Notes: generated from the letters alone by a model not told the origin. Shown: positions 1 through 9,060, counted from the first letter of the stretch. The stretch: DNA of 64,000 bases from Bradyrhizobium niftali (GCF_004571025.1 NZ_SPQT01000037.1:22018-86017); one strand, 5' to 3'. Translations and numbers: made by a program.

Positions 1-119
1 ACTGGCTGGCCGACACCAGCGAGGTCATCGCACTGGAATTGGTCGGAATATTGCCGACGACGCCGGCCTGCACCTTCAGCGAGTCTTCGAACGCGCCGAC
101 CGAGTTCTGCCAACGGGTT
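1..119 (-). pseudogene. trbJ: trbJ (VirB5-like) fragment, runs off the window
   Basis: Reading leftwards from 119, the minus strand encodes a continuous peptide containing RWQNSVGAFEDSLKVQAGVV. This matches the RWQNSVAALQDALRVQAGVV segment of the intact TrbJ at 47303..48031, so it is an internal piece of a second TrbJ. The 5' part is missing: similarity stops abruptly near 119 and stop codons follow. The 3' part lies beyond the window start. TrbJ is a periplasmic VirB5-like subunit of the conjugative type IV secretion system. The fragment implies a second, decayed trb operon, in keeping with the decayed relaxase and traG genes at 11-15 kb. Confidence 0.7.
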
Positions 120-567
120 TGTGCAGGAAACGAGTTAGTTCAACAAATATTCAGTCGTCGTAGGGGGCGAGCGTAGCGCAGAAAAAAAATACTGGCTGTA
201 TCGAAAGCGTGCTGATCGGACCTGCGACAGGTTGCGTCAATCAGGCGGTGGCTGCGCTGCCTCGCCGGCCGGACATTCGGTTCCAACGAACGACTTTTGA
301 GCGAAACTGTTGGCCCATTTCGGACCTTCCACTGTTGTCGCTACAGACGAGTCGGCTCTGAGTTAGATCAAGAGTTTTGGGGGTCGCCTCGATGTGGCGT
401 GTGATGCTTCACCTGTGAAGAGTTCAGGCTGCACAGCCGGCGAATCGCCGGTAAAACGGATCATCATGGGTGAAGCCAAGTGACGAAAGCGTCTGCCATG
501 TATCCGCGGTTCCGGCGATCCGGCCGGCAGATGCTGCTGGACTTCACACGGTGACCACAAGAAGCCA
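120..567. other. region without a recognisable gene
   Basis: No ORF here has a protein-like composition that I recognise, and no RNA gene or clear repeat was seen. It lies between the broken trbJ and the ORF at 568 and is probably degraded island DNA. Confidence 0.4.
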
Positions 568-1134
568 GTGGTCATTGACCTGCACAACACAGGCCTGACC
601 GGCAAGCACGACAAGTGTTACATGGCAGCGACGGGAGCTTGCGACACCAAGGTTCTCGGGCGAGCATCTGATCAGCCAGAGCGTTTTGAAGATACTTGCC
701 GAGAAGCAGACGAGCTCAGCGGATTACCTTGGCAGAAGCCCGGTGAGAAGAAAACGCTGGGTTTCGGCAGTCTGACCACGAACGCCCTCTGCAGGCGACA
801 TAACAGCCAACTCTTGCCGATCGACACTGTCGGCGAGAGGCTATTCGAGGCGATCCAAAAGTGCGGGACGACCGATACCGGGCCTGGCCTACTATTCTTG
901 TTATCCGGCCACGACGTAGAGCGCTGGATGTTGCGATCGTTGGTGATTTTTGGGGTCTCTGGCAACTTCGCGATCGACGGCGCCGTCATCGACCAGAACT
1001 TTGTCGACCGGCTGCGCATCATCGCGCTACCTAGCGTCTGCACGAACTGCTGCCCTGGGAATGGAAGCTCCTGCACCAAGCCGACAAGCCTGGCGATCAG
1101 CAGGCCGCCTGACCTTCACGCAAAGCTATCATAG
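568..1134 (+). CDS. hypothetical protein, possibly degenerate
   Basis: A 188-residue ORF without an assigned function. The segment around residues 70-130 (LTTNALCRRHNSQLLPID, then SGHDVERWMLRSLVIFG) looks like real protein: a Cys-x2-His-Asn stretch followed by a conserved-looking helix, as I would expect in an uncharacterised zinc-ribbon or HNH-like family. The C-terminal 50 residues are rich in Ser, Cys and Pro and look like read-through in a wrong frame, so the gene may be truncated or frameshifted after about residue 140. No good ribosome-binding site was seen. The start is only the first ATG. Confidence 0.35.
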   Translation: MVIDLHNTGLTGKHDKCYMAATGACDTKVLGRASDQPERFEDTCREADELSGLPWQKPGEKKTLGFGSLTTNALCRRHNSQLLPIDTVGERLFEAIQKCGTTDTGPGLLFLLSGHDVERWMLRSLVIFGVSGNFAIDGAVIDQNFVDRLRIIALPSVCTNCCPGNGSSCTKPTSLAISRPPDLHAKLS

Positions 1135-1325
1135 AGCTCGCTGTGCCCGCGCGCATGCGTCAATCAGCCGACCTTCGTCGTACGCGTACGGGAAGTCTGC
1201 ATGTCCGGTTTGACGAGCGGCGACTGGAAACGGAACTATGGCGCGAACTGCGACACCGGCAACTGGCGAAAGCAGCCGGACCAGTAAAGCCTCGCGACCT
1301 ACGGTCACCGCGCCAGCCGTCGACT

Positions 1326-1660
1326 CTACCGAGCTCGATGCGTCCGTCGTCGAGGACGCGCGTCAGGCCGCTCCAATGATTGAGAGCATAGCGGATGTCC
1401 TCGGCGAGCGTCGAGCCGCTGGAGATCATCGACAGCTGGTTTTCGAACCACGGCTTCAGCGCGGCGATGATGGGCTGCGAATGCTCCCTGCGCGCGGCCA
1501 GCCGAATTTCCTGCGATGATCCGCGCACCGTGGCCTCGATCGCATAGAGCTGTGCGATCTGGTGAACCGCGGCCTCGGCGATCGGCGATTTGCTGTTGCG
1601 CGCCAGCTTGACGAAGCGCCGACGCAATTGACTCCAGCAATGCACGAGCGTCCATGAGAC
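1326..1660 (-). mobile_element. IS66-family transposase fragment
   Basis: The minus-strand peptide contains HCWSQLRRRFVKLARNSKSP, then a region ending ALKPWFENQLSMISSGSTLA, then DDGRIEL. This is the C-terminal DDE-domain segment typical of IS66 transposases (the consensus there is HCWSHLRRRF...ALKPWLE). Both ends are lost: after DDGRIEL the frame continues into Arg/Ser-rich nonsense, and there is no upstream catalytic region. It is a dead remnant next to the 3' end of the CuMMO operon. Confidence 0.75.
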
Positions 1661-1755
1661 CTGCGGTCGAACAACCTTGGCGAGCCGATCATAGCGCACC
1701 CGCATGACTTTCCTGATAATGGCTCACACCTAAGCCCCCAATGATTGACGGCTTG

Positions 1756-2268
1756 CTATTTTGATTCCTTCACAACCACGTTGAGGGTCTGTACCGTCTC
1801 GGAGATTGTGTGATGCTGCGGATCCGCCCAATAGAGTCTTATTGTGTGCCGGCCAGGCTTGGCAGGGAGATCGAAAACATAGAGATAGCGGCCATCACCA
1901 AGCTGGATCAGCTGGTCTGCCATTGGCATGAGCTCGGTTTCGTCCATCGCAACATGCAGATGAACCCTCGGATTAGCAGAGCTCATGGTCATTTCTGCGA
2001 TGTTATCGTCGGCTTGGAAAACGAAAGCAACACGCTCGCCGATGGTATTACCCGATTGCGGCAGGAGGATCTTCAATGCGGGCAGCTCGCCGGTATTTCC
2101 CGATCTCGCAACAGGCGCACCGTCAGACCCGCGCATATGGTGCATGCCCGGCTCATGGTGTTGTGCGTGGGCTGGAGCCGCGACCAGAGCGCCAGCCACA
2201 AGAATCATGCACCAAATGAGCTGTTCGAATCGATCGCCAAACCGGTTGGGACGGGATGATATTTGCAT
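1756..2268 (-). CDS. His/Met-rich periplasmic protein at the end of the CuMMO operon
   Basis: A 170-residue protein that starts at the ATG at 2268, chosen because AAGGAGG lies just upstream. An N-terminal signal peptide (hydrophobic stretch ending APAHA) predicts export. The mature N-terminus is QHHEPGMHHMRGSDG, dense in His and Met, and a later HLHVAMDETELMPM segment adds more possible ligands. The rest is beta-rich with TIRLYWADPQHHTISETVQT and resembles small periplasmic domains of the DUF4399 kind, though I cannot assign it firmly. It follows the copD fusion by 43 bp and is the last gene of the CuMMO operon. A role in copper delivery to the monooxygenase is inferred from context and composition only. 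Confidence 0.75.
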   Translation of the reverse strand: MQISSRPNRFGDRFEQLIWCMILVAGALVAAPAHAQHHEPGMHHMRGSDGAPVARSGNTGELPALKILLPQSGNTIGERVAFVFQADDNIAEMTMSSANPRVHLHVAMDETELMPMADQLIQLGDGRYLYVFDLPAKPGRHTIRLYWADPQHHTISETVQTLNVVVKESK

Positions 2269-2311
2269 GCTTTCCTCCTTGGTTTGCGAGCCCTGAAAGA
2301 TTTCCACTAAT

Positions 2312-4303
2312 TCAGTGCACATGTTGAGCGGGTGGCGGGAGAATTTTGGACTCCCTATTGAGAACTCGGACCCGCGAGACCAGCTCGTCGGAATTTTCCC
2401 AACCACATTCGTCCTCCTCCTGCAACCAGCGCGCACGGATATATCCGAACCTGTCGATTAGGAATTCCATAGAACGTCTTCCCATTTCCAAACGCTTGGG
2501 ATCTCCACGATTTGTAGTGCTCCGGGAGAGCAGATCGTAACTTTCTCTAACCTCTTGTGCTCCATGCCGGACATTCGGGACGCCCGCCGCCAGCTTTGCG
2601 TCCGGCGACACGATAATCGCCCACAATCGTTCTTTCCGGAATCTTTTCTGCTCAAGGCGTAGCTGTTTGACGCGCATTGCGTCGGACTTTTCGGGAAACA
2701 CGAGCAGCACATTGCTTTGCTCACGGAAGTCCTTCAGTTCCCTCTCCGCCCCATTTTCGTCCTCTAAGAAAAAATTTGGAGCCCCCAGCCACGGATGATC
2801 GGGTATGATTTCAGGCGACAGGAGGCGCGCCTGAAACCCCTCTGAAAACGTCCGCAGGAAGTTGATCACATCCCAGCGGGCCTGTTCGTCCAATACATCA
2901 GCAAATCCGGGCATGCCGCTTTTTGGAATTCCATGGCTAAGCCACCAAAACATGTCGCCGACCGTGTGCAGCGCAGTATGCGGTTCGCTCAAATTCGCGG
3001 GCGGCTTGGGAAGTGTCGATGCCGCGGGACCATCGCCAAGCCCTCCGCTGCCGTGGCAATCCGCACAATTCTGGGCAAATAGACGCTTTCCATTGGTTAT
3101 TGATATCGTCGAATAGGCAACCGACGGGCGGCGGTAAGTATCGGGATAGGCTTGCACGGATATCTGCGACAGACCGCCTGCGACCGAAATAACGGCGGCG
3201 GCGCCTGCCGCGACTGCTTTTACCTTTCGCCGCTTTCTCAAACAAACGAGCAGGCCCCAGAAGAGTGACAATAGTGCTAGTGAGAAGGCGCCCGCCGCGA
3301 TAACGGGCGTCGGCCACGCCGGCCACGTGGCTTCGATCGAAAAGCGAAACGGCAGCCACCAGATGGGCTGATCATGTCGTGCTGGTATGACTGAAGAGAG
3401 CGCGGCTGCGCAGCCGACGATCAGAACACCGCAAAAGAATTCAGTTGCTGCCCATCCAGCTCCTGCAAGAAAAGCCGCGGGTCTTGCTCCTACGGTTTCC
3501 ATGACGGGTAGGAAGCGCGTGCGAATCCGATTGGCCACCAACAGGATGCATGCAAGTAGAGCAAGCTTCGTTATAATTAGTTGACCGTAGGTCGTGCCAA
3601 GCCACTCGCCAGCCGAACTAGCGGAGCTAAACGCGAGCACCAAACCTGATGCGACGACGACGACCACGAAACCGATTGCTAGTTGGGAGAAACGTCGCAG
3701 CGTCGCTGCGACATAGACGCGCCGAGTCTCCGTGGGGGTGACAGCGACCGAAGCCACCAGCCAGATCCAAGCCGGTAAGGCCCCAAGCCAAGCAGAAACC
3801 GCGAGCACGTGAAGTTGATAAGTCGGAACGAGCCAACGGCTGTCGTCTTCCCCGGCGGCGTGTCCAGCAAGTGGACCAATCAGCGCGATCAGTGCTGCTG
3901 TCCCGGCTGTCACGATTGAAGCTGAACGTTGCCGCTCCCTCGACCAGCCGCGAATTAGGATCGTTGTCGGCAGCAGCAAAAGAAGAGAGAGCGCTAACCT
4001 TGCAAGCGTGATCCGACCGTAATGTGTGTCAAATCCGAAGCTTTCCAGCGTCTGGCCAGCCGCTACTATCTCCAGTAGTGCCATATCTGTCGCGATCGCG
4101 ACTTGAGCGATAAATAACCCAGCGGTAACGAAGAGGTGAATGCTGGCTGCCCAGAGAAAGCCCACCTGCACTCGTCTTTGCCAAGCGGCAAGGAACGCAT
4201 CGGAAGACGGCCCTGCCAGCAACAGAAAGAGTACTCCGCCTATGACCCATGCAAGCGCAATGTCAGCGATGGCCTTGCACAGAGCTGGAAACAATACCGT
4301 CAC
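2312..4303 (-). CDS. copD: CopD-like copper importer fused to cytochrome c and thioredoxin-like domains
   Basis: A 663-residue protein with three parts. Residues 1-380 are a CopD-type integral membrane domain with about eight to ten hydrophobic helices, expected to move copper across the inner membrane together with CopC. Residues 401-490 are a class I cytochrome c domain with one CxxCH heme site (C413, C416, H417) and nearby GDGPAA and GMPGF segments. Residues about 500-663 resemble a thioredoxin or AhpC-like fold (segments PDHPWLGAPNFFLEDENG and SMEFLIDRFGYIRARW), but I see no CxxC or CxxxC active site in it. CopD proteins are usually about 300 residues, so this is a real extension. It lies 9 bp after copC. 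Electron transfer or copper redox handling for the monooxygenase is an inference. Confidence 0.85.
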   Translation of the reverse strand: MTVLFPALCKAIADIALAWVIGGVLFLLLAGPSSDAFLAAWQRRVQVGFLWAASIHLFVTAGLFIAQVAIATDMALLEIVAAGQTLESFGFDTHYGRITLARLALSLLLLLPTTILIRGWSRERQRSASIVTAGTAALIALIGPLAGHAAGEDDSRWLVPTYQLHVLAVSAWLGALPAWIWLVASVAVTPTETRRVYVAATLRRFSQLAIGFVVVVVASGLVLAFSSASSAGEWLGTTYGQLIITKLALLACILLVANRIRTRFLPVMETVGARPAAFLAGAGWAATEFFCGVLIVGCAAALSSVIPARHDQPIWWLPFRFSIEATWPAWPTPVIAAGAFSLALLSLFWGLLVCLRKRRKVKAVAAGAAAVISVAGGLSQISVQAYPDTYRRPSVAYSTISITNGKRLFAQNCADCHGSGGLGDGPAASTLPKPPANLSEPHTALHTVGDMFWWLSHGIPKSGMPGFADVLDEQARWDVINFLRTFSEGFQARLLSPEIIPDHPWLGAPNFFLEDENGAERELKDFREQSNVLLVFPEKSDAMRVKQLRLEQKRFRKERLWAIIVSPDAKLAAGVPNVRHGAQEVRESYDLLSRSTTNRGDPKRLEMGRRSMEFLIDRFGYIRARWLQEEDECGWENSDELVSRVRVLNRESKILPPPAQHVH

Positions 4304-4312
4304 TCCGCATGC

Positions 4313-4843
4313 CTAACGTTCCTCGACGGTGAACTGATAGCCGTAGTCCACCACATGCCCGTCTTGCGAGAGCACGCGGTAATGAACCGAATAGCTGCCC
4401 GGTCTCATGTCAGATACTGCCGTTACCATGCACTTCGGATCATTGCCTGCTTTCAAATCGCCGAGCGTTAGCGACTGACCGTTGGCGTTCTTGAGCTCCA
4501 CTTTCGAAAACTTGAGCTCTATGCGTTCGTTGAAGCACAGTTCGATCTGCTGCGGCGAATGAGCTAACACTGCCCGGCTCGCGGGATCTGACTTCACGAG
4601 AGCGGCATGTGCAGAGGCAGCCGTCGGCAGGCACACGAGGCCCACGCACAGCAACGTGATGCCAAGCGCTGATGCCGGACGCCTGCTTGCGGACGAGAGT
4701 TCTTTTACCGTTTCTTGAATCAGCCTAGTTCGCGCCCTGCCGGCTGCGGCAGTCAAGTTTGGCGTGCCAGCAGGATCAAGTGATGGCCGCCCCGTCGCTA
4801 CTCGGATGCAATCGCTCTTGTTTCCGTGATTTTCGTGAGACAT
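4313..4843 (-). CDS. copC: CopC-like periplasmic copper-binding protein
   Basis: The mature part is a CopC domain. It starts AHAALVKSDPASRAVLAHSP after a hydrophobic signal ending TAASA, continues with CFNERIELKFS, and ends with VLSQDGHVVDYGYQFTVEER. CopC binds Cu(II) through the N-terminal His and the Asp-Gly-His loop, and both are present. The first 50 residues of the longest frame (to about SSASRRPAS) are atypical for a signal peptide, so the true start may lie further in; no strong ribosome-binding site decides it. It sits between the accessory gene and the copD fusion. copC-copD pairs often accompany CuMMO operons in methanotrophs and related bacteria. Confidence 0.88.
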   Translation of the reverse strand: MSHENHGNKSDCIRVATGRPSLDPAGTPNLTAAAGRARTRLIQETVKELSSASRRPASALGITLLCVGLVCLPTAASAHAALVKSDPASRAVLAHSPQQIELCFNERIELKFSKVELKNANGQSLTLGDLKAGNDPKCMVTAVSDMRPGSYSVHYRVLSQDGHVVDYGYQFTVEER

Positions 4844-4887
4844 GAGTGTGACCCTTATTGCAAGACAGCGGCCGACAAAGTGCTAGC

Positions 4888-5454
4888 CTAGCTTTCCTTG
4901 CGCAACGTGGAGTACCAAAACAGGGCGGCTCCGGCTGCCAGCGTTCCTAGAACGATTGCGAAACTGTCCCTATATCGGACCCAAATCCCGTTGCCGTAAC
5001 CAACCGAAAACGGAAATCTCGATACGTATTTCGGTCCGTCGCCGACTGTCACGAGGCCCACAAAGCGCCCGGATTCGGGGAACGTGTACTGAAACGATAG
5101 TGAGCCTGTCGGATATTTTTTTGGCGGGATTCGAAGGACGGCCTCGCTGTCTACGTCGTTGCCGGCGTCTCGCAACAACCGCACCTCGATGGGCAGATCA
5201 CGTAGCACATCGCCGATGGCATCCAAGACGATGACGGTGCGGCCGATTTCCGGAATGTCCTCGCAAAATTCCTGATTCCCCTGCTTGGCCGGCTGGTATC
5301 CGGTAAAATGCATCATATAGGGCCCGGCGCGAAGCTTGCACACATCTTTCTCCATCGATACTCCCCCGTGTGCAATCGCTGGCCGCGCCCCACCGCAGTC
5401 TAGGATGAGGAGCAAAGATGCAATTCCAAGCACTGCGGCTTTTACGGTGTTCAA
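4888..5454 (-). CDS. CuMMO-associated membrane-anchored periplasmic protein
   Basis: A 188-residue protein with a signal peptide (ends ARPAIAHGG), a mature domain with paired Cys (VCKLRAGPYMMHFTGYQP and EFCEDIP), beta-rich central segments, and one C-terminal transmembrane helix (FAIVLGTLAAGAALFWY) with a short basic tail. Its ATG overlaps the pmoB stop (ATGA, 5451-5454), so translation is probably coupled. The position after pmoB matches that of pmoD/amoD-type genes. I see no clear PmoD copper signature, so I do not give that name. Conserved Cys, Met and His suggest copper handling at the periplasmic face of the membrane. Confidence 0.75.
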   Translation of the reverse strand: MNTVKAAVLGIASLLLILDCGGARPAIAHGGVSMEKDVCKLRAGPYMMHFTGYQPAKQGNQEFCEDIPEIGRTVIVLDAIGDVLRDLPIEVRLLRDAGNDVDSEAVLRIPPKKYPTGSLSFQYTFPESGRFVGLVTVGDGPKYVSRFPFSVGYGNGIWVRYRDSFAIVLGTLAAGAALFWYSTLRKES

Positions 5455-6773
5455 CCCGCACCTCCTTTCGGATTCTCAGCCGTGCGGTTGTCGGGATCGG
5501 TGAATACAGGGACCATGGGGCCGCTGACGTTTGAGATTGTCCGCTTGCCGTGCTCGTCATAGTAGAACAACAGTCCTCCCAACGTGTTGTCCGGATCGTT
5601 GATCAGGCTACTCAAGCGCTCCGTCTCCCATGCCGCGTCGGCCGCTTCGATATCGACTGTCTTCGTTTCACCCGGCTTGAGCGGTCGGCTGTCGCTCACC
5701 TTAAGCCCATTCGGAGGAAGCAATTCCTTGGGGTAATTCGGATCCACCGTCGCCATTGCCTGGCTAACCTCATGGTTGATGAAGCGCTGATTGGAAGTTA
5801 AGAACTCGCCAAGCTGTGCTGACGAGCTCCCATTGTTCGTCAGTGTCACGTTCATACGAAGTGAGCGGCCAGGGACGTCATAGTTTGACTTGTTGACCAC
5901 AACTTTGACCTGCTCAGGCACTTCCGGTAGGGGCTCGACGGTTGCGCGGGACCCCTGCAGCGGCACCGTCCTTGGATAAGCGGTGTCGGTCGCCTGAAAG
6001 CCGAAGAATACGGTGAGAATCGTCGCCACGAGCAAACCGGCCCCGAATAGACGATCCGTGCTGGTAACGAGCTGAGATCGATCGCCGCCTTTTTCCGTCA
6101 ACGCGCGAAAACGAGGCAGCAGGAGCGGCCGGCGCAACCACCAGACAAGCCACACGATAGCGATCGCAACCCACAAGCCATGCCAGAAGAACACCCTGCC
6201 AAGGCCCCAGGTTTCGAGATTGTCGATAGTCTCGCCACTGAGAGTTTTGATTGAAAGCTTGAAGTCGCTTTCGTTCCCCGTCACCGTCAGCCAGTTTCCC
6301 GGTCCGAGCAGCGGCCCGGCTCCCATCACGTTGATCATCGGATGGACGTGATGGTAGCCTGGCACTCGTCCTTTGAGCACTGTTTTGAATTCATAGTCCC
6401 GGTTCAACTCCAGTTTGGTGGATTGAATTGCTGGGACGCCATTAATGTAGCTCTCGGTTCGGGCTAGCACCGGGCCCGGCGTCCCGTTTCCCAGAAAGGC
6501 CGCTTCGGGAAGGGGTAGGTTGACGGGCCAGATCGGGAAGAGTCGGAACTTGCCGGTGACAACGATTTCACCGTTCACGGGAATTTCGTTCGTGCTCCAC
6601 TTCACATCGTAAAAATGAGCCGTTCGCATCCGCAGAAACGGCTCCTGATTGCGCTCACCATGCGCCAGAGCAGCATCTGGGACGAAGGTCAGTATTCCGA
6701 TCTGCATGATCGCCGCCGCTGCCGATAAGACTACACGCACGCATGAGCTTTCGTGGAAACAGAATGTTCTCAT
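5451..6773 (-). CDS. pmoB: particulate (copper) monooxygenase subunit B
   Basis: A 440-residue PmoB/AmoB family subunit of a copper membrane monooxygenase. A signal peptide ends ALA, so the mature protein begins with His (H38, in AHGE). The periplasmic copper site is complete: H38 plus the HxH pair H142/H144 in YHHVHPMINV, with the same 104-residue offset as H33 to H137 in Methylococcus. Two cupredoxin domains flank two membrane helices (about 193-212 and 245-262). A GGAGG lies 9 nt before the ATG. It is 27 bp after pmoA and overlaps the next gene by 4 bp. The substrate (methane, ammonia, short alkane or alkene) cannot be told from the sequence. Confidence 0.96.
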   Translation of the reverse strand: MRTFCFHESSCVRVVLSAAAAIMQIGILTFVPDAALAHGERNQEPFLRMRTAHFYDVKWSTNEIPVNGEIVVTGKFRLFPIWPVNLPLPEAAFLGNGTPGPVLARTESYINGVPAIQSTKLELNRDYEFKTVLKGRVPGYHHVHPMINVMGAGPLLGPGNWLTVTGNESDFKLSIKTLSGETIDNLETWGLGRVFFWHGLWVAIAIVWLVWWLRRPLLLPRFRALTEKGGDRSQLVTSTDRLFGAGLLVATILTVFFGFQATDTAYPRTVPLQGSRATVEPLPEVPEQVKVVVNKSNYDVPGRSLRMNVTLTNNGSSSAQLGEFLTSNQRFINHEVSQAMATVDPNYPKELLPPNGLKVSDSRPLKPGETKTVDIEAADAAWETERLSSLINDPDNTLGGLLFYYDEHGKRTISNVSGPMVPVFTDPDNRTAENPKGGAG

Positions 6774-6800
6774 TTGGAGTCCTCCACAGTCCCAGCAGAA

Positions 6801-7658
6801 TCATTCGGCTGCGACGGAGCGCCCTTGCAGGCTGGTACCGTCTATCGCTTTTTGGGCTGCCTCAGCTGGCTCATCCTTATCGGTGAGCCCCATGAAATTT
6901 TTCAGGGTGTTTGGCGTCGTTACCACACGAGCGAGGAGCATTCCGATATGCCACCACGCCAAATACATCAGTATGGATACGAACGCCGAGAAAAAGGACG
7001 CGATAATGGCTGAGTGGCCACCAAAAGTTCGAAGCGTGCCCCGCTCTATCAGCCGGATATACTCGGGCAGCGCGGTGCGGGTGAAGGCATAGCTGATGTA
7101 ATCGCCCACGGAAACAAGCTGCCCCATCACTTCTACGGGTAGCCGATATGGCGCCAGCCAAAACCAGTTAGTCGGGTAGAAAAGCAGTGCGAATGCAAAG
7201 GCGCCGGACATCGCCGTGAACAGAAAATTCCCGGTCAGCAAAAGAGCGATATCGAGGACTAGTGCGCCAGGTATCAGCAGCGCTGGAATGACCTCGCTCA
7301 TCGGAAAGTACGACCACAGGTGGAAACCGAAATATCGATTTATCCACTGACCGAACAGGAGACAAACGACCGCAAATGTAGCGGCGATTGGAAGTCTAAA
7401 TTTCGTCCAAAACACATACTGCAAAGCTGCAGGGAATGTTATGGCCATAATTGGAGTCAGGGTGACCCACCACTGTCTGTCTTTCCAATCGATCCACATA
7501 TCCCAGTCCCCTGCGGTCAGCATGTAATGCAGGTGGAATGCGCCGGAGACGGCCAGAAAAAGGATAGCGGCGACGAGAAGGTCAAACACTCTTGAGATTC
7601 TTGCTGACTCTTTAGGCCATTCGAGGCCATACAGTCTCACAGACGTTCCTCCTTGCAT
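6801..7658 (-). CDS. pmoA: particulate (copper) monooxygenase subunit A
   Basis: A 285-residue PmoA/AmoA family integral membrane subunit with about seven helices. Diagnostic family stretches are WIDWKDRQWWVTLTPI (55-70) and PEYIRLIERGTLRTFGG (198-214), the regions on which pmoA/amoA surveys rely. It is somewhat longer than methanotroph PmoA (about 247 residues) owing to extra N- and C-terminal residues; the tail after about residue 250 is hydrophilic. GGAGG precedes the ATG. An in-frame GTG 18 nt further in, after a second AGGAGG, is another possible start. It lies between pmoC (121 bp upstream) and pmoB (27 bp downstream). Confidence 0.96.
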   Translation of the reverse strand: MQGGTSVRLYGLEWPKESARISRVFDLLVAAILFLAVSGAFHLHYMLTAGDWDMWIDWKDRQWWVTLTPIMAITFPAALQYVFWTKFRLPIAATFAVVCLLFGQWINRYFGFHLWSYFPMSEVIPALLIPGALVLDIALLLTGNFLFTAMSGAFAFALLFYPTNWFWLAPYRLPVEVMGQLVSVGDYISYAFTRTALPEYIRLIERGTLRTFGGHSAIIASFFSAFVSILMYLAWWHIGMLLARVVTTPNTLKNFMGLTDKDEPAEAAQKAIDGTSLQGRSVAAE

Positions 7659-7779
7659 GGCTTCCTCCTAATTCTTTTACCGAGTTGAGATCGACCTTCC
7701 TGGAAGCCGACGCCCGACTGATTACAAGACGGCAGCTTTGCATGCCGGGCTGTCAGCGATTAATGGTTCATAAGCGGTT

Positions 7780-8571
7780 TCAGCGCTGGGTGGCGACCGA
7801 AGCTTGGTCCTCTTGAGAAAGCCGCCCGATCACTTCAAGCATGTGCATCGCGATCTGGATCAGGAGCCCACCCAAGGCCAGCACACTCCAGCCCATCACG
7901 ACAAAACCCCAGTGCAAGGGATAGGAGAACACCTCTTCCATCAGGAAGAAGGCATGACCCCACTCGTTGTAGCCCAAGTTCGGCAATATTAGAAACGGAC
8001 CTACAACCGCGAGCACGAATGGAATTGAGATCTGCGTTGCGAACTTCGGCAGCCTCGTCATCGCGTACAGAAATGATCCCACGCCAAACAGCACGTAGAG
8101 TGGCATGGTGCCGTAGAACAGCACGATGTGACTTGGCGTGAAGCTTGTATCCCGGACCACAACCTGATGCCATGAGGCGTCCTGCTCGGCAAAGAAGCTG
8201 GTAGCGAACCAGACGCAAAAGGCATAGACGAAGTTGAACAGGACCAGATTGAAGTAGCGCCGGAGCTCTTCCCGCGGTTTGAGCGCGCCAAGATTGCGGT
8301 CTCGCGTGAACCATAGATACGCCCAGGTCACCACCCAGAGCAAAGGGATGACGCTAAGCTCAACCTTCAGCAACGTCATCCAGGCGGCATCGAACGCGGG
8401 CTCAGTCGAATCCAGGCCGGCACTCCAAGCATAGACCTGCTGAAAGATGCGCCAGAACACCATCAGCGCTAGCACCGCCAGAGTGACTCCTGCTGCAAGC
8501 TTGAAATTCCCCAACGGCTGAGTACGGTCCTCAGCGGCAGACTTGGCGTTATGAGTCATCGTGATCGACAT
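7780..8571 (-). CDS. pmoC: particulate (copper) monooxygenase subunit C
   Basis: A 263-residue PmoC/AmoC subunit with six or so membrane helices and the catalytically important copper sites. The Asp-x3-His-x12-His set is D131, H135, H148. The Asn-x3-His-x13-His set is N202, H206, H220. Spacings equal those of D156/H160/H173 and N227/H231/H245 in Methylococcus, so both the CuC and CuD sites are intact. GGAGGAGA precedes the ATG. It is the first gene of the operon, which suits the usual C-A-B order. No -24/-12 promoter was found in the 150 bp upstream. Confidence 0.96.
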   Translation of the reverse strand: MSITMTHNAKSAAEDRTQPLGNFKLAAGVTLAVLALMVFWRIFQQVYAWSAGLDSTEPAFDAAWMTLLKVELSVIPLLWVVTWAYLWFTRDRNLGALKPREELRRYFNLVLFNFVYAFCVWFATSFFAEQDASWHQVVVRDTSFTPSHIVLFYGTMPLYVLFGVGSFLYAMTRLPKFATQISIPFVLAVVGPFLILPNLGYNEWGHAFFLMEEVFSYPLHWGFVVMGWSVLALGGLLIQIAMHMLEVIGRLSQEDQASVATQR

Positions 8572-8724
8572 CTTGTCTCCTCCTGGAGATTGCCTAAGGT
8601 GTGATGTTGTTTACGAGGGTGATGCTCACTCCGATCGTTGACCGAAAGGATATGATCTGTCTTCAAGCTCCCAGCTTTCTGGTTACCTCCTTGAGGCGGC
8701 CATTCTCGTCTCTCCTAATCTCTC

Positions 8725-9060
8725 CTAAATCTGCAAGTCCTGAAGGACCAGCATAGACCAACGGTTGGATTCGGCGGCCACCAATCCAGGTAGGTGCGGT
8801 GCAGTCTTTCTCCGCGATGCTCCTTGCTCCCACCCTGAGAATTGAGCCTCCGCCATCAACTGGAATTTCGCATTCACAGCATAGAAGACGATCGGCGGAC
8901 CGACCTCGGTGGCGCAGCTGAGCATCATAAGCGGTGCGTCTCGTCGTCCATCACCAGCGCTGGTTACCATTCCCGGCCGTTTTGCTCCCTTAGACATCAC
9001 GAAGGTTGGCAATATACAACCTGACGCTGCGTAAGCTTCAAGCCCCTCCGGTGTGTCCAA
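8725..9060 (-). CDS. unrecognised 111-residue ORF
   Basis: I do not recognise this protein. Internal segments such as VGPPIVFYAVNAKFQLMAEAQF and SNRWSMLVLQDLQI have plausible secondary structure, while the rest is not distinctive. It lies between the CuMMO operon and the broken DUF4238 gene and could be part of a degraded gene. No clear ribosome-binding site was seen. Confidence 0.25.
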   Translation of the reverse strand: MDTPEGLEAYAASGCILPTFVMSKGAKRPGMVTSAGDGRRDAPLMMLSCATEVGPPIVFYAVNAKFQLMAEAQFSGWEQGASRRKTAPHLPGLVAAESNRWSMLVLQDLQI

